DNA of 64,000 bases, from NCBI GenBank assembly GCA_965212085.1, contig OZ243042.1, forward strand, positions 1,798,001 to 1,862,000. Reading direction: 5' to 3'. The notes under the pieces were generated by a model. It did not search any database. It was not told the origin of the DNA and saw nothing but the letters and a program-made list of their open reading frames with translations. Of this stretch, positions 9,371 through 18,023 are shown one piece after another (the stretch's first letter is position 1; every line of letters starts with the position of its first letter). The translations under genes and the position numbers were made by a program. This stretch comes from JAHRAW01 sp965212085 (GTDB lineage Bacteria; Pseudomonadota; Gammaproteobacteria; Arenicellales; Poriferihabitantaceae).

Positions 9371-10255
9371 ATGGACGCGGCAATTTCAGTACAGGCCCCC
9401 AAAACCGGTTTCGCCAAACTGGCCGAGGTGTTGCGGGCCATGTTTGCGCAGCCGTCCGGCGCAATCGGATTAACCCTGCTGTGCATGCACCTGTTCTTCG
9501 CGGTATTTGCCGGTATTCTTGCCCCTTTTGACGTTGCCGTACAAGACGCCGGAGCCATTCTCACCGCGCCGTCATCGGAGCACTGGCTGGGCACCGACAA
9601 CCTCGGCCGTGATGTGCTTTCGCGAAGCATTTACGGCGGCAGGCCGGCGCTGGTGACCACGTTTTTCGGCACCTTGCTGGCGCTTTTGCTGGGCGGGTTT
9701 TGCGGCGTTCTTCTGGGATTCGTCGGCGGCACAACGGACGACGTTGTCATGCGGGTGGTTGACGCCTTTCTGGCCATTCCCTGGCTTTTGCTGCTGTTAT
9801 TAATCATCGCCATATTCGGCGCCTCCACGTTTGTGATGGTCCTGACGCTGGGGTTTCTCTACGCGGTGGCGATTATCCGCATCATACGCGGCGCCACGCT
9901 GGACGTGGTCGCCCAGGACTACGTAACGGCGGCGCGAACCCGCGGCGAGTCGGCGCTGACCATCGTGCGCTATGAACTGCTGCCCAACGTCATGGACGTG
10001 GTTTTGGTGGAAGGAGCGATGCGCTGGAGCTGGATGCTGCTTACCTTCAGCGCGCTCTCTTTTCTCGGGTTCGGGGTTGCCCCGCCGACGCCCGACTGGG
10101 GATTGATGATCGCCTCGTCAAGAAACTATATGTCGGTTGCTCTGGCGCCCGTGGTCGCCCCGATGATTCTGCTCAGCTCTTTGATTATCGGCCTGAACAT
10201 GTCCGCGGATGCGCTGGCCAAAGCGCTCGGAATAGACCGGTCGAGGATTCACTAA
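9371..10255 (+). CDS. ABC transporter permease, DppC type
   Basis: 294 aa permease with an N-terminal membrane segment, the typical LGTDNLGRDVLSRSIYG motif (~residue 75) of DppC/OppC proteins, and an EAA loop at DYVTAARTRGESALTIVRYE. It starts 5 bases after the DppB-type gene and ends one base before the ATPase gene, so the four importer genes form one operon. Confidence 0.9.
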   Translation: MDAAISVQAPKTGFAKLAEVLRAMFAQPSGAIGLTLLCMHLFFAVFAGILAPFDVAVQDAGAILTAPSSEHWLGTDNLGRDVLSRSIYGGRPALVTTFFGTLLALLLGGFCGVLLGFVGGTTDDVVMRVVDAFLAIPWLLLLLLIIAIFGASTFVMVLTLGFLYAVAIIRIIRGATLDVVAQDYVTAARTRGESALTIVRYELLPNVMDVVLVEGAMRWSWMLLTFSALSFLGFGVAPPTPDWGLMIASSRNYMSVALAPVVAPMILLSSLIIGLNMSADALAKALGIDRSRIH

Positions 10256-10256
10256 G

Positions 10257-12266
10257 ATGAACGGCCAGGCTCCGGCGTTGCTGCGCGCCCACGATCTCAG
10301 CGTCGGGATCAACGTGTCCCGGGGGGAATACCGAATCATCAAGGACATCGAGTTGACGGTGGAGCGGGGGGAAACCGTCGGCCTCGTGGGAGAATCGGGA
10401 AGCGGAAAAAGCACCGTCGCCCTGTCTCTGCTCGGGTACCTGGGCGAAGGGCTGAGCGTGCTGGGCGGCCGGAGTTTTCTGGGGGATGAAAGCATATTCG
10501 ACCTGCCCCCCGCCACCCTGCAACGCCTGCGCGGCGGGCGCCTGGGGTTGATACCCCAAAACGCCGGGCAGGCATTGACGCCGTCCCTGCGCATTGACGC
10601 GCAGTTGGAAGAGGCCATCGAACTTCATTCCGAAGTCCCGTCCGGCGAATGGCGGCGGAGAAAAATAGAGCTGCTCAATCATGTCCGGCTGCCCGACCCC
10701 GAAGTTATTCTGGAAAGGTATCCCCACCAACTGTCCGGCGGGCAGCAGCAGCGCGTTGCCATCGCCATGGCGCTGGCTGGCGAACCGGAAGCCTTGATTC
10801 TGGATGAGCCGACCACCGGGCTTGATGTGACCACCCAGGCGCATATTCTGGAACTGCTGGATACGCTGCGCAAAGAGCGCAACCTGGCGATGATTTTTGT
10901 CAGCCACGACCTCGGCGTAATTGCCAGGGTGTGCACCCGAATCATGGTGTTGTACGCCGGCGAAGTGGTCGAAGACGGGCCGGTGCGGGAGGTTCTGGGC
11001 GCTCCCGCGCACCCCTATACCAGGGGGTTGCTGGCGTCCATTCCACGGCTGGGCGAGGTTGCCATTCCGGCGTCAATGGACGGCAGGCCGCCGTCGCCCA
11101 ACGAGCGCCTGGAGGGATGCCTGTTCGCCCCGCGCTGTCATCACGCCAGGGACGTTTGCCGGAATCAACGGCCGGGGGTTACCGAAATCAACGCCACCCA
11201 CAAGGGGCGCTGCCACCTCCTGTCGGAAATTGACGCGAAGTCGAACATCGGCGACGCGCAGAGGCGGGTGCCCGCAAACAAGGGGGGAATAATCGCTTCC
11301 CTTCAGGACGTCGAAATTCGCTACGACCAGCCAACGCTGCTCTCAAAACTGGTTTCCTCAAAATCAAGACCCGTGGCAACGGTCAAGGGCGTCAATCTCG
11401 ATATCCATTCCGGCGAGACCGTCGCCTTGGTGGGGGAATCCGGATCGGGCAAATCAACGATCTTGAAAGCGCTGTCGGGCCTGGTGCCGGCGTCCGACGG
11501 CCGGATTATCGGCGCCGACGGCAACGACATGCCGGCAACCGTGGAAGAACGGTCACGGGAGGAAAAACGCCGCATTCAGATCGTCTTTCAAAACCCGGAC
11601 GCATCGTTGAATCCGCGGCTGTCGGTTGAGGAAATCCTGATGCTGCCGTTGCGATTGTACGAAAAACTGAACGGCGCCGCTTTGCGCGAGCGGATTGTTG
11701 AGTTGCTGAACGACGTCCGCCTTGGCCCGGAATATATGCGAAAATTTCCCGGTCAAATGAGCGGCGGTGAAAAGCAGCGCATCGGCATAGCCCGTGCTTT
11801 TGCGGCACGCCCGGATTTGATTTTATGCGACGAGGTAACTTCCGCGCTCGACGTCTCAGTGCAAGCCGCGGTTCTCAATCTTCTCGTGGAACTGCAATCG
11901 CGCACCGGAGCCGCCATCCTGTTTGTCAGCCATGACCTGGCGGTAGTGCGGGCGATCTCGGACCGCGTTGTGGTTTTGTATCAGGGGCGGGTCTGTGAAT
12001 CGGGTCCCGCGGCGGATGTTTTCGCGGAGCCTTCCCACCCCTATACCAAAACATTAACCAACGCCATTCTCGAACCCGACCCGGACCGCGTTCCCACGCT
12101 GCTGGCGGACGATGTGACCGAGCTCTCGCCGCCCGCATCGGGCTGCCCGTTTCAACGCAGGTGCTCGAAGAGCCTTGGTGAAATGTGCAACCGGGAGCCG
12201 CCCCCGGATCTGCTGAAAGATTCCGCGCATTCGATTTTTTGCCACTTGCAGAGCAGCGCGCTATAA
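10257..12266 (+). CDS. Fused double ABC ATPase (DppD–DppF type)
   Basis: 669 aa with two complete nucleotide-binding domains in one chain. Domain 1: Walker A GESGSGKST (~residue 45), signature LSGGQQQR, Walker B ALILDEPT. Domain 2: Walker A GESGSGKST (~residue 395), signature MSGGEKQR, Walker B LILCDEVTSALD. Each half ends with an oligopeptide-transporter C-terminal region rich in Cys (CLFAPRCHHARDVC; CPFQRRC). The fusion replaces the separate DppD and DppF proteins and is known in other proteobacterial importers. It powers the permeases encoded upstream. Confidence 0.93.
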   Translation: MNGQAPALLRAHDLSVGINVSRGEYRIIKDIELTVERGETVGLVGESGSGKSTVALSLLGYLGEGLSVLGGRSFLGDESIFDLPPATLQRLRGGRLGLIPQNAGQALTPSLRIDAQLEEAIELHSEVPSGEWRRRKIELLNHVRLPDPEVILERYPHQLSGGQQQRVAIAMALAGEPEALILDEPTTGLDVTTQAHILELLDTLRKERNLAMIFVSHDLGVIARVCTRIMVLYAGEVVEDGPVREVLGAPAHPYTRGLLASIPRLGEVAIPASMDGRPPSPNERLEGCLFAPRCHHARDVCRNQRPGVTEINATHKGRCHLLSEIDAKSNIGDAQRRVPANKGGIIASLQDVEIRYDQPTLLSKLVSSKSRPVATVKGVNLDIHSGETVALVGESGSGKSTILKALSGLVPASDGRIIGADGNDMPATVEERSREEKRRIQIVFQNPDASLNPRLSVEEILMLPLRLYEKLNGAALRERIVELLNDVRLGPEYMRKFPGQMSGGEKQRIGIARAFAARPDLILCDEVTSALDVSVQAAVLNLLVELQSRTGAAILFVSHDLAVVRAISDRVVVLYQGRVCESGPAADVFAEPSHPYTKTLTNAILEPDPDRVPTLLADDVTELSPPASGCPFQRRCSKSLGEMCNREPPPDLLKDSAHSIFCHLQSSAL

Positions 12267-12305
12267 CGTTGAGCGGAGGAAAAAATAGTTAATCCGGCCC
12301 GTGTT

Positions 12306-14696
12306 GTGGTGATCGGCGGCGGCGTCGTTGGATGCTCCGTGCTCTACCACCTTGCCAAAAACGGCTGGACGGACGTCGTGCTTCTTGAACGCCGGGAGTT
12401 GACGTCGGGCTCCAGTTGGCACGCGGCGGGCGGTTTGTTCACCGTCACAAAGCCCAACGCCGCCGCAGAAATTCACAAATACACGTTTGAAATTTACCGG
12501 GAACTGGAAAAACAAAGCGGCCTGTCCTGCGGGTTTCATTTTACCGGCGGGCTTAACGTGTGCCGCACCCGGGATGAAATGGAGAGCAATGCCGTTATGC
12601 GCAGCGCCTGCCGAAGATTGGGAATCGAAAGTTATTTTATTTCCCCGCGCGAAGCAAAAGAACGGGCGCCGATTCTGGACACCAGCCATCTGGCGGGCGC
12701 ACTGTGGGAAGAGCAGGGCGGCCACGTGGACCCGGCGTCGGCAACCCAGGCGTTTGCCGCCGCCGCCCGCAAACTGGGGGCCGGGATACACAGGCAGACG
12801 CCCGTGGTCGAAACCAATCAACGCGCCGACGGGAGCTGGGACGTGGTCACCGAAAAAGGAACCATACACGCCGAATACGTCGTCAATGCGGCGGGCCTTT
12901 GGGGCAGAGAAGTGGCTGCGATGGCCGGAATAGAACTCCCCCTCGTTCCGGTCGAACATCACTATCTGGTCACCGAAGACGTGCCGCAGCTCGGGGAGGC
13001 CGGCTTTGAATTGCCCCAGATCAATGACAACGAAACGGGATGCTACGCGAGGCAGGAAGGCCGGGGGCTGCTGCTGGGCGCATATGAAAAACGCTGCACG
13101 CATTGGGCGCAGGAAGGAACCCCCGCGGACTTCGGCCATGAATTATTGCCCGATGATCTGTCGCGCATGGAATGGAATTTCGAAAAAGCCGTGGAAATCA
13201 TGCCGTGCCTCGGGGAGGCCGGGGTCAAGCGCGTAATCAACGGGCCGATGATTTTTTCACCGGATTTGGGCCCGCTGATAGGGCCGCATCCCGCGCTGCA
13301 AAATTATTTCTGCGCCAACGGCGTAATGGCGGGTTTCAACCACGGTGCGGGAATCGGCAGGGTCATTTCCGAATGGATCATACAGGGGGAGCCTGAGTGT
13401 GATATCTTTTGCTGGGACGTGGCCCGCTTCGGGTCCTGGGCAACCCGCTCCCATACCTTGAAAACCACGCGCTATTTCTACGAAAACCGCTCACAGAAAA
13501 CTTTTCCATACCAGGAATTCAGCGCCGGCCGCCCGCTCCACAAACCCGCGGTTTACCAGCGCCTCAAAGAAGCCGGGGGCGTCTTCGGTTCATCTTTCGG
13601 ACTCGAACACCCCAACTGGTTCGCGAAAACCGGAAAAAAAGCGAAAGACAGCCTGACCTACCGCCAGCCAAACTGGTGGAAGCCCGTGGTCGAAGAAGGC
13701 AAGCGCGTACGAAACGAACTCGGACTGATGGAGTTTTCCGCGATGGCCAAGTTTGAGATCGCGGGCCCCGGCGCCGAGGATTGGCTCACTTATGTTATGG
13801 CGAACCGGTTGCCGAAGGTGGGGAAAATGACGCTGTCGCCGATGCTCTCGCCCCGTGGCCGGCTTGCCGGTGATTTTTCCATCGCCAGAATCGAACCGCA
13901 GCGGTTCATGGTGCTCGGCGCCGATTACATGCAGTTGTCCTTTATGCGTCATTTCCGCGGGTATTTGCCGGGGCCGGGCGTATCCATCAAAAACATCTCG
14001 TCCAAATATGGCGGGTTGCATATTTGCGGGCCGAATGCCCGGGCGTTACTCACAAGGCTCGCCGACCGCGACATGGACACCGCCGCTTTCCCTTTTATGT
14101 CGGCGGGAGAAGCGTCCATCGGCGAAGTCGGGAAGGTATTGTTGCTCAGGGTATCTTTTACCGGCGAGGCGGGGTATGAAATGTACATGCCCAGGGCCGG
14201 GCAGTTGCCGTTGTTTGATCTGCTGCGAAAAGAAGGCCGCAATCTGGGACTCGGGCTGGCCGGCACGCGCTGCCTCATGCACACCAGACTGGAAAAAAGT
14301 TTCCCCGCATGGGGCCTTGAACTGTCCCCGGACTACACCGCAGCGGAAGCCGAAGTGGAGCGGTTTGTGAAACCGGACAAAGGGGCGTTTGTTGGGCGCG
14401 AGGCGGTGTTGAAGCGCAAAGCGCCCCGGGAAAAACGGATTACCCTGACCGTGGATGCCGGGGAGTGCGCGGTCTGGGGAGACGAAGCGATTTTTCTGGA
14501 CGGGGAAGCGGCCGGTTATGTGACCTCCGGTGGATACGGCCCGGCCACGGAAAAACATATCGCGTTGGGCTACGTGCGCCGCGATGCCCACGGGAGCGGT
14601 GGAAATTATAGCGTCGAGATACTGGGCGAGTTACGGCCCGCGAGCCTTCAAACAGAGCCGTTGTACGATCCGTCGGGCGCGAGGATGCGGGCTTGA
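12306..14696 (+). CDS. Dimethylglycine-dehydrogenase-like FAD/GcvT protein 1
   Basis: 796 aa from the first standard start (GTG at 12306). N-terminal DAO-type FAD domain (VIGGGVVGCSVLYHLAKNG, then SGSSWHAAGG with the His that carries covalent FAD in DMGDH relatives), a central FAO_M region, then GcvT and GcvT C-terminal folate domains (residues ~430–790). Expected reaction: oxidative removal of an N-methyl group with transfer to THF. The start is uncertain: a strong GGAGGA at 12275–12280 lies just before an ATA codon at 12285, which would add NPARVV-type residues and complete the first beta strand. It is followed 30 bases later by an mttB homologue, a pairing repeated at 53.7–57.9 kb. Confidence 0.88.
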   Translation: MVIGGGVVGCSVLYHLAKNGWTDVVLLERRELTSGSSWHAAGGLFTVTKPNAAAEIHKYTFEIYRELEKQSGLSCGFHFTGGLNVCRTRDEMESNAVMRSACRRLGIESYFISPREAKERAPILDTSHLAGALWEEQGGHVDPASATQAFAAAARKLGAGIHRQTPVVETNQRADGSWDVVTEKGTIHAEYVVNAAGLWGREVAAMAGIELPLVPVEHHYLVTEDVPQLGEAGFELPQINDNETGCYARQEGRGLLLGAYEKRCTHWAQEGTPADFGHELLPDDLSRMEWNFEKAVEIMPCLGEAGVKRVINGPMIFSPDLGPLIGPHPALQNYFCANGVMAGFNHGAGIGRVISEWIIQGEPECDIFCWDVARFGSWATRSHTLKTTRYFYENRSQKTFPYQEFSAGRPLHKPAVYQRLKEAGGVFGSSFGLEHPNWFAKTGKKAKDSLTYRQPNWWKPVVEEGKRVRNELGLMEFSAMAKFEIAGPGAEDWLTYVMANRLPKVGKMTLSPMLSPRGRLAGDFSIARIEPQRFMVLGADYMQLSFMRHFRGYLPGPGVSIKNISSKYGGLHICGPNARALLTRLADRDMDTAAFPFMSAGEASIGEVGKVLLLRVSFTGEAGYEMYMPRAGQLPLFDLLRKEGRNLGLGLAGTRCLMHTRLEKSFPAWGLELSPDYTAAEAEVERFVKPDKGAFVGREAVLKRKAPREKRITLTVDAGECAVWGDEAIFLDGEAAGYVTSGGYGPATEKHIALGYVRRDAHGSGGNYSVEILGELRPASLQTEPLYDPSGARMRA

Positions 14697-14726
14697 TAAC
14701 GCAATGAAACCCAGGGGAGAATCCTG

Positions 14727-16265
14727 ATGTCCCGTCGTCAAACCCGGTCGCGCCCGAACCGCCGGGAAGCCCGAAACAAAGGGCTCGTCCAGCGGCCTTT
14801 CGGCGCGCTTTGCAATCCCTACAAGCCGATGGAAATCCTGTCGGCGGACCAGGTGGAGGCGATACACCAGGCCAGTTTGCACATCCTGCGCGACATCGGG
14901 CTGCGCGTGGAAAGCGACACCGCGTTGCGGCTCATGACGGACGTTCGCGCCGAGGTGGACCGCGACGGCAAGTGCGTACGATTTGATCCCTCCTTGATCG
15001 AAGAAATGCTGCTGAGCGTGCCCGAGCGGTTCACGATCCATGCCAGAAACCCGGAAAAGACCGTTACCATGGGCGGTAATTCCATCGTCTTCGCGACGGT
15101 CTGCGGGCCGTCGTTCGTGTCCGACCTGGATCGCGGACGCCGCGCGGGCACCAGCGCGGACATGGAAAATTTCGTAAAACTTTCGGGGTCCCTGAACGTT
15201 TTTCACCACGAAGGCGGCAGCGGGCTGGAGCCGCTGGATCTGCCGCCGGAAAGCCGCCACCTGGATATGATGTACGCGCAGATTACGCTCACCGACAAAG
15301 GCTGGCAGCCAAGTTGGCTGAACACCGCCAAACGCGCCCGTGACTGTATCGAGATGGCAAAAATTGCGCTGCAAACCGATGATCAGGGGCTGAAAATTCG
15401 CCCCGCCATCGTCGGCGGATTAAATACCAACTCCCCGCGGCTGTTTGACGAGGGGCAGGCGGACGGCATGCGAGAGTTCGCGCTGGCCGGCCAGCCGGTC
15501 CATATCACCCCCTTCACGCTGGCCGGAGCGATGGCGCCGGCAAGCGTGGCCGGCGCGGTGGCGCTGCAAAACGCCGAAGCGCTGGGGTGTATCGCATTGA
15601 CCCAGGCCGCGGCGCCGGGGGCGCCGACGTTTTACGGGCATTTTACCTCCAACGTGGATATGCGCAGCGGCTCCCCGGCTTTCGGCACCCCGGAATACGC
15701 GCAGTCGGTGATCATGTCCGCGCAGTTGGCGCGCCGCTACCATTTGCCCATTCGCTCATCCAACACCACCGCCTCCGTGTGCGTGGACGCGCAGGCCGCC
15801 TACGAGAGCGACATGTCCGTCAACGCCTGCATTCAGGCTCACGTAAATAACGTCATGCACGCGGGTGGCTGGTTGGAAGGCGGGTTAACCTGCTCGTTCG
15901 AAAAACTGATACTGGACGCGGAAATACTGCAAATGCAGTCGGCGTTTTTGGAGCCGGTGGTGGTTGACCGGGACAGCATGGGCCTGGATGCCATAGCCGA
16001 AGTCGTCCCCGGCGGGCATTTTTTCGGAACATCGCATACCCTTGAACGTTATGAAAACGCTTTTTACCAACCGATACTTTCCGATTGGCGGAATTTTGAA
16101 ACCTGGCGGGATGACGGCGCACGCTCGGCGACGCAGCGCGCCAATACCATCTGGAAACAAATTCTGAAAGAATACCAAAAGCCGGCGATTGACCCTTCCA
16201 TCGAGGAAGAGTTGCGGGCCTATATGGCGAAGCGCAAAGAACAGATCGCCAAACATGGCGAGTGA
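14727..16265 (+). CDS. MttB-family methyltransferase 1, no pyrrolysine
   Basis: 512 aa, trimethylamine methyltransferase (MttB) superfamily. It has a basic N-terminus then FGALCNPYKPMEILSADQVE, and the family core VCGPSFVSDLDRGRRAGT and RSSNTTASVCVDAQAAYES. No in-frame amber codon is present, so this is a non-pyrrolysine member; characterised non-Pyl relatives demethylate quaternary amines such as glycine betaine, proline betaine and carnitine using a corrinoid protein. No corrinoid protein is encoded nearby. A Shine-Dalgarno sequence (GGGGAG) precedes the ATG. Pairing with the FAD/GcvT gene suggests sequential removal of methyl groups from a betaine. Confidence 0.88.
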   Translation: MSRRQTRSRPNRREARNKGLVQRPFGALCNPYKPMEILSADQVEAIHQASLHILRDIGLRVESDTALRLMTDVRAEVDRDGKCVRFDPSLIEEMLLSVPERFTIHARNPEKTVTMGGNSIVFATVCGPSFVSDLDRGRRAGTSADMENFVKLSGSLNVFHHEGGSGLEPLDLPPESRHLDMMYAQITLTDKGWQPSWLNTAKRARDCIEMAKIALQTDDQGLKIRPAIVGGLNTNSPRLFDEGQADGMREFALAGQPVHITPFTLAGAMAPASVAGAVALQNAEALGCIALTQAAAPGAPTFYGHFTSNVDMRSGSPAFGTPEYAQSVIMSAQLARRYHLPIRSSNTTASVCVDAQAAYESDMSVNACIQAHVNNVMHAGGWLEGGLTCSFEKLILDAEILQMQSAFLEPVVVDRDSMGLDAIAEVVPGGHFFGTSHTLERYENAFYQPILSDWRNFETWRDDGARSATQRANTIWKQILKEYQKPAIDPSIEEELRAYMAKRKEQIAKHGE

Positions 16266-16274
16266 GCAAAGCCG

Positions 16275-17381
16275 ATGAATGTTGAAACAAACCATTCCAA
16301 AATCGAACGGGGTGTGCAAAACCTGCTGGGGCGTTGCACAAACCTGAAGCCGGGCCAAAACCTGCTTTTGGTGGGGGAGGCGGGGCGCGCTTCGTATTTT
16401 GAACCCGGACTTTGTTTCGCCGTGGCGCGTATTGCGGAGGGCATGGGCATAAATACCCGGGTGATCATGGCAAAGCCGGTGTCCGGAGCCGGGCAGTTTC
16501 CAAAGAGCGTTGCCGAGGCGATGCCGGCGGCTGATGCGACCGTGTTTTTTTCAAGGCTGGGTGATCAGGTGCGGTTTCTGGATACGCCCGGCGCGGGAAA
16601 AAAAGTAATGTGCTACGCGGCGACCAAAAAACATTTCGCCGCGCCGTTTGCGGTCACGGACCACCAAAAAATGCAACGCATTCATGACCTGCTCAAAAAC
16701 CGCATCCTGTCATCGATGCGCTATCAAATCAGCGCCCCGTGCGGAACCCGGCTGAGCGGTGAAATGCGCCATGACCGGAGACATGACCGGAGAGGCGGCA
16801 CCCCCGCGACTTCCGAATTTCATCTGGATTTGTTTCCGGTGATGATTTTTGCCCCCATCAACTGCCATCGAATGTCCGGCAACCTGGTGTTGGAAAATTT
16901 TATCACCTCCTCTTCGACACACGCCTACGAGAACAGCGTTTTGCGCATTAAATCGGCGATCAACGTCGGTATTGAAGATTCTCGAATGGTAAAGTTCGAG
17001 GGCGACGCCGGTGAAATAAAGGCGGTAAAACGGCAGATGGAACGCGCCACGGAAATCACCGGGGGCGACCCGTATACCATAAATTCCTGGCACACCGGCA
17101 TCAATCCGGGAACGTTTTTTGAAGGGGATCCCTATAACGATCTTGAATACTGGGGGAGCATGGCGTTCGGGTCGCCAAAGCTCACGCACTTCCACGCCTG
17201 CGGGCGCGACCCGGGTGACGTCGCGATTCAATTGATTAATGCGAGCATTGCGTTCGATGACAAACCGTTGTGGAAAAACGGCAGGTTTGTATTCCTTGAT
17301 TTCCCGGAGGTGCGGTCTGTTTTGGATTCAACGGAAAAAGAACAGCTGCATTCGGGGTATTCTCCTGGCATCGGGTTATGA
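16275..17381 (+). CDS. M29 aminopeptidase / NicX-like metalloprotein
   Basis: 368 aa. It resembles the thermophilic-aminopeptidase (M29) superfamily that also contains 2,5-dihydroxypyridine dioxygenase NicX. Candidate metal ligands are in VKFEGDAGEIK (~residue 240), NSWHTGINPGTFF (~275) and HFHACGRDPGD (~308). The gene starts 9 bases after mttB1 and its stop overlaps the next ATG (ATGA), so it belongs to the demethylation operon. Activity could be hydrolysis of an amide or opening of a heterocycle; neither is shown. A 12-base tandem duplication (16770–16793) encodes a repeated HDRR in a charged loop. Confidence 0.6.
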   Translation: MNVETNHSKIERGVQNLLGRCTNLKPGQNLLLVGEAGRASYFEPGLCFAVARIAEGMGINTRVIMAKPVSGAGQFPKSVAEAMPAADATVFFSRLGDQVRFLDTPGAGKKVMCYAATKKHFAAPFAVTDHQKMQRIHDLLKNRILSSMRYQISAPCGTRLSGEMRHDRRHDRRGGTPATSEFHLDLFPVMIFAPINCHRMSGNLVLENFITSSSTHAYENSVLRIKSAINVGIEDSRMVKFEGDAGEIKAVKRQMERATEITGGDPYTINSWHTGINPGTFFEGDPYNDLEYWGSMAFGSPKLTHFHACGRDPGDVAIQLINASIAFDDKPLWKNGRFVFLDFPEVRSVLDSTEKEQLHSGYSPGIGL

Positions 17382-17983
17382 ATCAAAGACGGCTTTCGGA
17401 GGCGATGATGTCAGACGGCGTGGAAAAGGCTGAACAAGCGGCCTGGGTAAAAATCTTTTCGGTGGATGAGGCGCGGGATGCGCTGGCCCGGGCGTATTCT
17501 GCGGTTGCCGATGACCGGGGCGGGGTTGAAAACCTGTATCTTGCCATGTCTCAGACGCCGGAAGTGATCATGCCCGCGGACGAGCAGTACCGGGCCTTGC
17601 TGCATAATCCCGAGGCGCCGCTGGAGCCGTGGCTCGCGGAACTGGTTTCGACTTATGTGGCGATTCTGTGCGATTCCGAGTACGCGTACCGCTCCCACGG
17701 TGAGAATTATCACCGCTGTTACGGCAACAAAGATGAATCCGAAAAAATGATCGCCGCGTTAAGGGACGGCGGTTGGCGCGAGAGCGTCGAAGACCGGCGT
17801 TTGTACGCAGCCCTCGCCTATACGGAAAAGTTGACCCTGCATCCGTCGGCGATGACCAAAGAAGATATTGAACTGCTGCGCGAGGCCGGTTTTGACGACC
17901 GGGAGATTTCTCAACTCGTGCAGTTGGTCGCCTTTTTCGCCTACTGCTCGCGCGTCATAAACGGCCTGGGGATTCGACTGTGA
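17378..17983 (+). CDS. AhpD-like / carboxymuconolactone decarboxylase-fold protein lacking CxxC
   Basis: 201 aa, all-helical AhpD-like fold of the peroxidase-related group. The expected E-x-x-C-x-x-C-x-x-x-H redox centre aligns with ILCDSEYAYRSHGENYH (~residues 88–104): the His is kept but the CxxC pair is not, so thiol peroxidase activity is unlikely. The start overlaps the previous stop; the in-frame Met codons at 17405 and 17408 are alternatives. Located between the M29-like and Rieske genes. It could be a lyase or isomerase-like accessory; function is not known. Confidence 0.6.
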   Translation: MNQRRLSEAMMSDGVEKAEQAAWVKIFSVDEARDALARAYSAVADDRGGVENLYLAMSQTPEVIMPADEQYRALLHNPEAPLEPWLAELVSTYVAILCDSEYAYRSHGENYHRCYGNKDESEKMIAALRDGGWRESVEDRRLYAALAYTEKLTLHPSAMTKEDIELLREAGFDDREISQLVQLVAFFAYCSRVINGLGIRL

Positions 17984-18023
17984 GCGGCTGCCGCCTTCAT
18001 TTCTTTTGCTTCCCGGTACGCCA

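Noticed and set aside
14727..16265. Pyrrolysine-containing MttB
   Set aside because: None of the three MttB genes has an in-frame amber codon, and no pyl genes are seen.
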